From NCBI GenBank assembly GCA_020722625.1, contig DYKK01000091.1, positions 1-10,585 on the forward strand: a stretch of DNA of 10,585 nucleotides, in the 5' to 3' direction. The notes under the pieces are model-generated. The model did not search any database. It worked only from the letters and a program-made list of their open reading frames with translations, and was not told where the DNA came from. Below are positions 5,877 through 10,585 of this stretch, piece by piece. The DNA comes from Anaeromyxobacter dehalogenans. GTDB lineage: Bacteria; Myxococcota_A; UBA9042; DTJE01. The first letter of the stretch is position 1; each line of letters opens with the position of its first letter. The translations under genes were made by a program, and so were the position numbers.

Positions 5877-5927
5877 CGGGTGCTCCTTTCTCAAGGGTCG
5901 GACCAAGGTCGTGAACGGAACGACCGG

Positions 5928-5955
5928 ATGATACCACGGGGTCCGGGCGCGTCAA
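5928..5955 (-). promoter_or_regulatory. Sigma-70-type promoter of the acyl-CoA ligase/acetyltransferase operon
   Basis: On the minus strand TTGACG (5955-5950) is followed after 16 bases by TATCAT (5933-5928), preceded by TGG to give an extended -10. Transcription would start near 5921, leaving a leader of about 45 bases with the AAAGGAG ribosome binding site. It sits just past the protease stop codon, so the ligase need not depend on read-through. Confidence 0.7.
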
Positions 5956-5963
5956 CGCTCTGG

Positions 5964-7319
5964 TCACCCTCGGAACACCGCGACGATCATCAGGGCCTCG
6001 ACGAGGTTCCAGGCGCCGTGCGCGAGGATCGGGGTCGCGAGGTCGCGGCTGCGCTCGTACGCGAGCGCGAGGGTGAAGCCGATCGCCGCGAGGGGCAGCA
6101 GGTTCGACCACGACAGGTGCGCCGCCGCGAAGAGGAAGCCGCTGAAGGCTGCGGCCGGGACCGGGGCCATGTGGCGTCGCAGGCGACCGTACAGGTAGCC
6201 ACGGAACAGGGGTTCCTCGAAGAGGGGCGCGAGGACCGCCACCGTCCCCAGGAGGAGGACCAGGTCGGGCTCGGTCGCCAGGAGCACGGCCATCGGGTTC
6301 TCGAAGGCGCCCTGGCCCTCGCCCGCCACGCCGGACCACAGCACGGCGGACGCAAGGGTCGCGGGCCACAGCAGACAGTAGGCCCGCGCGGCCCAGCCGA
6401 CGGAGGTGGTCAGCCGAGCGGTCGCGAAGGAACCGCGAAGTCCCACGAGTTCGGCCCAGGGAGCCGTGGACGACCCGCGGCCGACCGCGTGAACGAGCCA
6501 CAGCCCGGCCGATCCCACCACGAGGTAGGTCCAGACCAGGAGCGGGCCGAGGGCGAGTCCCGGCAGGACCGCCTGGACGAGCATCGGCATCAGCGCGTTC
6601 ACGGTCAGGAAGACCGCCAGGAAAAAGACGAGGACGCGCGCCAGGGGCGCCGCGGATTCGCGTGTCAGGGGACCGAGCGGCGGCGGGTCCGCGGGGAGGT
6701 TGCGCCGCAGGCGGAACCACATCACGCCGCCGCAGACCAAGAGCGCGATCGCCGCGAGGCCGGCCGCCCCGCCCGCGGCGAGGACCCGGGCGCGCCGGTC
6801 CGAGATCGCCGCGGCCGTGTCGCGGGCGAGGTCGCCGTCGCCGGACGCCGCCGCGAGCGCATGCAGGAGGTGGTCCCGGAGGTGGTCCTCGATCGGGGTC
6901 TCGCGGACCGAGGCCAGGTCCTCGGGAGTCGGGCGGGCCGAGGGGTCGAAAGACCACGAGAGGAGCGTCCGGGCCGCGCGGTCCCGCGAGGCGATCGGAC
7001 CCAGAAAGAGGGGGACGAGGTGCCGGGCGCCCAGGGCGGTGCCCACGGCGGCCGCGCGAAAACGGTCCTGGTCCGTGGACGGGACGCGGCGGGCCAGGTC
7101 CGCGAGGGACTCCTCCACGGCCCCGGACTCGATCGGAAGGAACGTGGAGTCGCCCGAGCCGGGCGGAGGGAGCATCCGCGCCAGGAAGGCCCACTGCCGG
7201 ATCGCGAGGCTGGTCTTCAGGGGTTCGGGCAGGTCGTCCTCCAGGGTCCCGAGGACGGCGGCCACCGCCACCACATAGACCGCGGCCCCGATCAGGGCCC
7301 CCTGTCGCCCCAGGTCCAT
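5964..7319 (-). CDS. CPBP-family intramembrane glutamic protease with long N-terminal region
   Basis: The 451-residue membrane protein has a C-terminal CPBP (Abi, CAAX-protease-related) domain. Motif 1 is EEPLFRGYLYG with E368, E369 and R373; motif 2 is FLFAAAH with H401; motif 3 is HGAWN with H434 and N438. These are the catalytic and metal-free active-site residues of Rce1-like glutamate proteases. The N-terminal half is unusual. One membrane segment (about 7-24) precedes a roughly 155-residue soluble region (25-180) with helical Ala/Arg/Asp-rich sequence, then a second segment (about 182-201), and the multi-span part begins near 227. The ATG at 7319 lacks a Shine-Dalgarno sequence; a -10 box ends 7 bases upstream, so the mRNA may be leaderless. 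Substrates are unknown; prenyl-protein processing should not be assumed in a bacterium. Confidence 0.88.
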   Translation of the reverse strand: MDLGRQGALIGAAVYVVAVAAVLGTLEDDLPEPLKTSLAIRQWAFLARMLPPPGSGDSTFLPIESGAVEESLADLARRVPSTDQDRFRAAAVGTALGARHLVPLFLGPIASRDRAARTLLSWSFDPSARPTPEDLASVRETPIEDHLRDHLLHALAAASGDGDLARDTAAAISDRRARVLAAGGAAGLAAIALLVCGGVMWFRLRRNLPADPPPLGPLTRESAAPLARVLVFFLAVFLTVNALMPMLVQAVLPGLALGPLLVWTYLVVGSAGLWLVHAVGRGSSTAPWAELVGLRGSFATARLTTSVGWAARAYCLLWPATLASAVLWSGVAGEGQGAFENPMAVLLATEPDLVLLLGTVAVLAPLFEEPLFRGYLYGRLRRHMAPVPAAAFSGFLFAAAHLSWSNLLPLAAIGFTLALAYERSRDLATPILAHGAWNLVEALMIVAVFRG

Positions 7320-7326
7320 GCGCGGG

Positions 7327-7335
7327 ATGATAGCA
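7327..7335 (-). promoter_or_regulatory. Extended -10 box of the intramembrane protease gene
   Basis: The minus strand reads TGCTATCAT, an extended -10 (TGN plus TATCAT), ending 7 bases before the ATG at 7319. No -35 resembling TTGACA is found at 16-18 bases, which extended -10 promoters can tolerate. The same TGC-TATC core precedes the dehydrogenase gene. Confidence 0.5.
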
Positions 7336-7361
7336 GGTCTTGGGCTGCGCGCGCCCTGGCA

Positions 7362-7390
7362 TTGACGCCCCTTTGCGAAACCCGTATCTT
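7362..7390 (+). promoter_or_regulatory. Sigma-70-type promoter of cysS-def
   Basis: TTGACG (7362-7367) is followed after exactly 17 bases by TATCTT (7385-7390). Transcription would start near 7397, giving a leader of about 22 bases that contains the GGGAGGGG ribosome binding site. It lies divergent to the protease promoter within 100 bases, so the two could influence each other. Confidence 0.75.
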
Positions 7391-7418
7391 CACGCCGTGT
7401 CGCTCGCCGGGAGGGGCG

Positions 7419-8864
7419 ATGGGGCTGCGCATCTTCAACACCTTCACGCGGGCCAAGGAGGAATTCACGCCCCTGGTCCCGGGCCGGGTCGGCCTGTACG
7501 TCTGCGGGGTCACGGTCTATGACGTCTGCCACATCGGGCACGCGCGCGCCTACGTGGCCTTCGATGTCGTGCAGCGCTACCTTCGCCGGTGCGGGTACGA
7601 GGTCACGTACGTCCGCAACTTCACCGACGTGGACGACAAGATCATCCGTCGCGCGGCCGAGGTCGGGGTTCCGGTCCAGGAACTGACCGAGCGCTACATC
7701 CGCGCCTTCCACGAGGACATGGAGGCCCTGGGCGTGGCCCGGGCCGACGTGGAGCCGCGCGTCACGGACCACATCGCCCAGATCATCGCGACCGTGGAGC
7801 GCATCCTCGCCCGCGGCCACGCCTACGTCGCGGACGGGGACGTGTATTTCGACATCGAACGATTCCCGGGCTACCTGGCCCTGTCCGGCCGCCGCCTGGA
7901 CGAGATGGTGGCCGGCGCGAGCGAGCGCGTGGACCCGTCCGAGGCGAACAAGCGCCACCCGCTCGACTTCGCCCTGTGGAAGCGGTCGAAGCCCGGGGAG
8001 CCGGCCTGGGACAGCCCCTGGGGACCTGGGCGTCCGGGGTGGCACATCGAGTGCTCGACCATGTCGTCGCTGTATCTCGGCGAGGTCTTCGACATCCACG
8101 GGGGCGGGATGGACCTGATCTTCCCGCACCACGAGAACGAGCGCGCCCAGTCCTGGGCCGCGACGGGCCGGGAGTTCGTGCGCGTGTGGATGCACAACGG
8201 CTTCGTGACCGTGGGCCAGGCCCAGGAGAAGATGGCCAAGTCCCTGAAGAACTTCTTCACGATCCGGGACGTGATCTCGCAGTACCACCCCGAGGGGTTG
8301 CGGTATTTTTTGTTGACAACGCATTATCGCAGTCCAATCAACTTCACCGAGACCGCGATCTCGGAGGCCGAGAACCGCGTGGAGTACCTGTACGAGGGCC
8401 TCCTCGGGGCGCGGGACTTTCTGGCGCGCTCGCCCGCGGAGCCGGACCCGGCCGGGGTCGAACGGTCGCTGGCGCGCTTCACCGAGGCCATGGACGACGA
8501 CTTCAACACCGCGGCGGCCCTCGGGGGACTCGCGGAGGACGCCCGTGCCCTGAACGAGGCCCTCGCGGCGAGGGGGGCAGACCAGGGGCGCCGCGTGGCC
8601 ACGGCCCTGCGCTGCGTGGAGGAGCAGGGGAAGGTTCTGGGCCTGTGCGAGCGAGACCCCCGCGCGACCCTGGCCGACATCCAAGACCGCAAGGTCCGCA
8701 GGCGGGGACTGGACCGGGACGAGGTTGGACGACTGGTGGCGGAGCGCTCCGAGGCCCGCGTCCGCCGGGACTTCGCGACCGCGGACGCGCTGCGTGCGCG
8801 GCTTCTCGAGATGGGCGTCCAGGTCATGGACTCGCCCGCGGGGACGCGCTGGAAGGTGGTGTGA
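7419..8864 (+). CDS. cysS: Cysteinyl-tRNA synthetase
   Basis: The 481-residue class I synthetase charges tRNA-Cys with cysteine. The N-terminus carries LYVCGVTVYD with C29, and the HIGH signature at residues 38-41. The second signature is KMAKS at 271-275 (KMSKS with Ala for Ser). The zinc site that selects cysteine is intact: C29, C212 in WHIECST, and H237 and E241 in FPHHENE, matching C28, C209, H234 and E238 of E. coli. The remainder is the helical DALR-type and tRNA-binding C-terminus, and the length is usual. The ATG at 7419 follows GGGAGGGG with short spacing and begins the conserved LRIFNTFTR. The stop TGA overlaps the start of def. A short AT-rich codon patch (8300-8345) lies at RYFLLTTHYRSPINF. 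Confidence 0.98.
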   Translation: MGLRIFNTFTRAKEEFTPLVPGRVGLYVCGVTVYDVCHIGHARAYVAFDVVQRYLRRCGYEVTYVRNFTDVDDKIIRRAAEVGVPVQELTERYIRAFHEDMEALGVARADVEPRVTDHIAQIIATVERILARGHAYVADGDVYFDIERFPGYLALSGRRLDEMVAGASERVDPSEANKRHPLDFALWKRSKPGEPAWDSPWGPGRPGWHIECSTMSSLYLGEVFDIHGGGMDLIFPHHENERAQSWAATGREFVRVWMHNGFVTVGQAQEKMAKSLKNFFTIRDVISQYHPEGLRYFLLTTHYRSPINFTETAISEAENRVEYLYEGLLGARDFLARSPAEPDPAGVERSLARFTEAMDDDFNTAAALGGLAEDARALNEALAARGADQGRRVATALRCVEEQGKVLGLCERDPRATLADIQDRKVRRRGLDRDEVGRLVAERSEARVRRDFATADALRARLLEMGVQVMDSPAGTRWKVV

Positions 8865-9415
8865 TGGCCCTACTCGCGATCCGATACTGGCCCGACTCGG
8901 TCCTCAAGCAGAAGGGCACGCCCATCGAGGTCTGGGACGACGACCTGCGCCGGACCCTGGCGGACATGGCCGAGACCATGTACGCGAACCGGGGGATCGG
9001 GCTCGCGGCGCAGCAGGTGGGCCTGGCCCGGCGGATGTTCGTGTGCGACATCCCCCCCGAGAAGGAGGGAGAGAAGGGGACAGGGCTCTTGTACATCGTC
9101 AACCCCCGCATCGTGCGGCGCGACGGCGAGGTCACGTGGAACGAGGGATGCCTGTCCTTCCCGGGGCTCGAGATTGATGTGAACCGGGCGGCGCGGGTGC
9201 GGGTCACGTACCAGGACGAACACGGCCGGGCGCGGGAAATCGAGGCCGGGGGCCTTATGGCCGTGTGTTTGCAACACGAGATAGACCACCTGGACGGCAT
9301 CGTGTTCACGGACCGCCTGGGTCCGGTCAGCCGCCGCATGGCCCTGCGAGAATACGAGCGCCTGCGCAAGCAGGCCGCGGCGGGCGGTCCCTCGCGCGAA
9401 GACGCTCAGACCTGA
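8864..9415 (+). CDS. def: Peptide deformylase
   Basis: The 183-residue metalloenzyme removes the formyl group from N-terminal Met of nascent proteins. All three family motifs are present: GIGLAAQ (44-50), EGCLS (94-98, metal ligand C96) and HEIDH (138-142, ligands H138 and H142, catalytic E139). The spacer between motifs 1 and 2 contains a Lys/Glu-rich loop (about 65-72). The start overlaps the cysS stop as TGATG, so translation is coupled by reinitiation. The usual partner fmt (Met-tRNA formyltransferase) is not in the window. The stop is 12 bases from the stop of the convergent dehydrogenase gene, with no visible terminator. Confidence 0.98.
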   Translation: MALLAIRYWPDSVLKQKGTPIEVWDDDLRRTLADMAETMYANRGIGLAAQQVGLARRMFVCDIPPEKEGEKGTGLLYIVNPRIVRRDGEVTWNEGCLSFPGLEIDVNRAARVRVTYQDEHGRAREIEAGGLMAVCLQHEIDHLDGIVFTDRLGPVSRRMALREYERLRKQAAAGGPSREDAQT

Positions 9416-9427
9416 TGCCGGGTCGTC

Positions 9428-10414
9428 TCAGGCACGCGGGAGCCGGGCGTCCAGGACCTCCGGATTGACCGGGTGCGGGGGACGGCGGCCGTCGAGGACC
9501 GCGACGAGGTTCTCGGCGGCCAGGCGCGCGATGGCCGCGCGGGTCGCACGGCTCGCGGACCCGATGTGGGGGACGACCAGGCAGTTCGGCAGGCTCAACA
9601 GCGGGTGGTCCCGGGGGAGGGGCTCGGGGTCGGTCACGTCGAGGGCCGCGGCGCGGAGGCGACCCTCGCGCAGGGCCTCGACGAGGGCGGGCGTATCCAC
9701 GAGGGACCCGCGGGCCGTGTTGACGAGGATCGCGTTCCGTTTCATGCCAAAAAGAAATTCGCGATTGATGATGTGTCGGGTCTCCGGGGATCCGGGGAGG
9801 TGCAGGCTGACGAAGTCGGCCTCCCGAGCCAGGTCGAGGACGCATCCACGGTACTCGGCGCCCTCGACGGCGACCGGGGAACGATGGAAGTAGATCACCC
9901 GCATGTCGAAACCGCGGGCGCGCCGGGCCACGGCCCGGCCGATCCGGCCCATGCCCACGATCCCCAGGGTGGCGCCGTGGACGTCCTCGCCCAGCAGGAG
10001 CAGAGGGTCCCACGCCTTCCACCGGCCCGCGCGGACGAAGTCCACGCCCTCGACGAGGCGCCGGGCCGCGGCGAGCATCAGGGCGAACGCGAGGTCCGCG
10101 GTGGTCTCGGTCAGCGCGCCGGGGGTGTGGGTGACGGCGACCCCGCGCCGGGTCGCCGCGGCCACATCGACGTTGTCGTAGCCCACGGCCATCACGCTGA
10201 CGACCCGCAGGGACGGACCGGCTGCGGCCAGGACCTCGTCGTCCACGCGGTCGGAGAGGAGGCACAGGATGCCCTCGACGCCGGGGACTTGCCGGATCAG
10301 GTCGTCGTGGGCCGGCGGACTCTCGTCCTCCCAGATGCGCACGTCGCAGTGGCCCGACACGATGTTGAGCCCTTCCGGCGGGATCCGTCGTGAGACAAAG
10401 ACCTGTGGTCGCAC
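9428..10414 (-). CDS. D-2-hydroxyacid dehydrogenase, glyoxylate/hydroxypyruvate reductase type
   Basis: The 328-residue NAD(P)H-dependent enzyme would interconvert a 2-ketoacid such as glyoxylate or hydroxypyruvate with its D-2-hydroxyacid. The dinucleotide loop GMGRIG is at 154-159, and the catalytic set is R235 (in VNTARG), E264 (in DPEPLP) and H283 (in PHIGSAS). The AVGYDNVDV stretch and overall order match archaeal and bacterial glyoxylate reductases (GyaR), which is the best subfamily guess; phosphoglycerate dehydrogenase is less likely since there is no C-terminal ACT domain. HRSP after the second strand (177-180) has Arg near the usual cofactor-discriminating position, hinting at NADPH use. 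The start is GTG at 10414, since the conserved [14 protein letters not shown] begins there; the ribosome binding site is weak (GGGG 8 bases upstream). Confidence 0.93.
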   Translation of the reverse strand: MRPQVFVSRRIPPEGLNIVSGHCDVRIWEDESPPAHDDLIRQVPGVEGILCLLSDRVDDEVLAAAGPSLRVVSVMAVGYDNVDVAAATRRGVAVTHTPGALTETTADLAFALMLAAARRLVEGVDFVRAGRWKAWDPLLLLGEDVHGATLGIVGMGRIGRAVARRARGFDMRVIYFHRSPVAVEGAEYRGCVLDLAREADFVSLHLPGSPETRHIINREFLFGMKRNAILVNTARGSLVDTPALVEALREGRLRAAALDVTDPEPLPRDHPLLSLPNCLVVPHIGSASRATRAAIARLAAENLVAVLDGRRPPHPVNPEVLDARLPRA

Positions 10415-10445
10415 GAGTCGTACCCCGGGTTCTTCGCCGTGCGCG

Positions 10446-10454
10446 AGGATAGCA
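10446..10454 (-). promoter_or_regulatory. Extended -10 box of the dehydrogenase gene
   Basis: The minus strand reads TGCTATCCT, ending 31 bases before the GTG start. No clear -35 was found at standard spacing; TTGGGC lies too close. The core equals that of the protease gene, which raises the confidence of both. Confidence 0.45.
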
Positions 10455-10502
10455 CGCCCAACGCGGCGCGACGAGGTCGGGTGGATTGGACGACCTTGGA
10501 CA

Positions 10503-10551
10503 TCCGGGGTCCGGTGTCCGGGGTCCGGGATCCGGGATCCGGGGTCCGGGG
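10503..10551. repeat. Heptamer tandem repeat, seven units (TCCGGGR)
   Basis: Seven contiguous 7-base units read TCCGGGG, TCCGGTG, TCCGGGG, TCCGGGA, TCCGGGA, TCCGGGG, TCCGGGG, then degenerate into GCGGCGTC-type sequence. It is the same unit as the array at 3309-3343 on the opposite strand. It lies about 50 bases upstream of the dehydrogenase -10 box. No gene is supported between it and the window end; an ATG at 10577 is too close to the edge to judge. Confidence 0.85.
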
Positions 10552-10585
10552 TCGCGGCGTCCGCGGCGTCGTCGTCATGCCCGGT

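Noticed and set aside
4924..7362. 812-codon minus-strand open frame
   Set aside because: It is out of frame with the protease and ligase, and the translation is a Pro/Gly/Arg shadow. Both real genes have family motifs in their own frames.
5100..7418. Long plus-strand open frame running into cysS
   Set aside because: The part before 7419 is antisense to the ligase and protease genes and is Arg/Gly/Glu-rich. A good promoter and ribosome binding site place the cysS start at 7419.
8313..8341. TTGACA inside cysS as an internal promoter
   Set aside because: The sequence at -10 spacing is AATCAA, a poor match, and the bases are needed to encode conserved LLTTHYRSP residues.
7320..8684. Minus-strand frame extending the protease gene upstream across cysS
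   Set aside because: This part is antisense to cysS. The protease starts at its first membrane segment, with a -10 box just upstream of ATG 7319.

Overview
The window is a GC-rich bacterial chromosomal segment with strong G/C preference at third codon positions. The 83-residue acidic Asp/Glu/Pro/Gly/Ala linker after a lipoprotein signal, the degenerate short tandem repeats between genes and the overall gene set recall Myxococcota or other deltaproteobacterial lineages. That assignment is an impression from style; no marker gene here settles it.

Layout, left to right. Bases 1-63 are an AT-rich edge. A minus-strand pair follows: a 76-residue protein of unknown function overlapping a 166-residue nucleotidyltransferase-fold protein, an arrangement like a toxin-antitoxin module. 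A 10-bp-arm palindrome lies in the short divergent region before a plus-strand CoA-binding protein. That gene converges on a large minus-strand lipoprotein of unknown function. A 592-base gene-free stretch (3058-3649) holds a hexamer repeat, a heptamer repeat, two small hairpins, a promoter-like sequence and a run of strong hairpins that could be a small RNA. Next, on the minus strand and read from right to left, are a CPBP-type intramembrane protease, a long-chain acyl-CoA ligase and a GNAT protein acetyltransferase. Divergent from the protease, cysS and def (peptide deformylase) form a plus-strand pair with overlapping stop and start. They converge on a minus-strand D-2-hydroxyacid dehydrogenase of the glyoxylate reductase type. 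The right edge carries a seven-unit copy of the heptamer repeat in the opposite orientation.

How the genes may work together. The acetyltransferase starts 7 bases after the ligase stop, and the ligase ends in the PKSTVGK motif whose lysine is the known target of Pat-type acetyltransferases, so the two probably form a substrate-regulator pair. cysS and def are both translation functions and look translationally coupled. Several genes share a recognisable promoter style (TTGACG or TTGTCG, 16-17 bases, TATCNT). In two of them the -10 box lies so close to the ATG that the mRNA may be leaderless. I saw no tRNA, rRNA, CRISPR array, insertion sequence or prophage gene.
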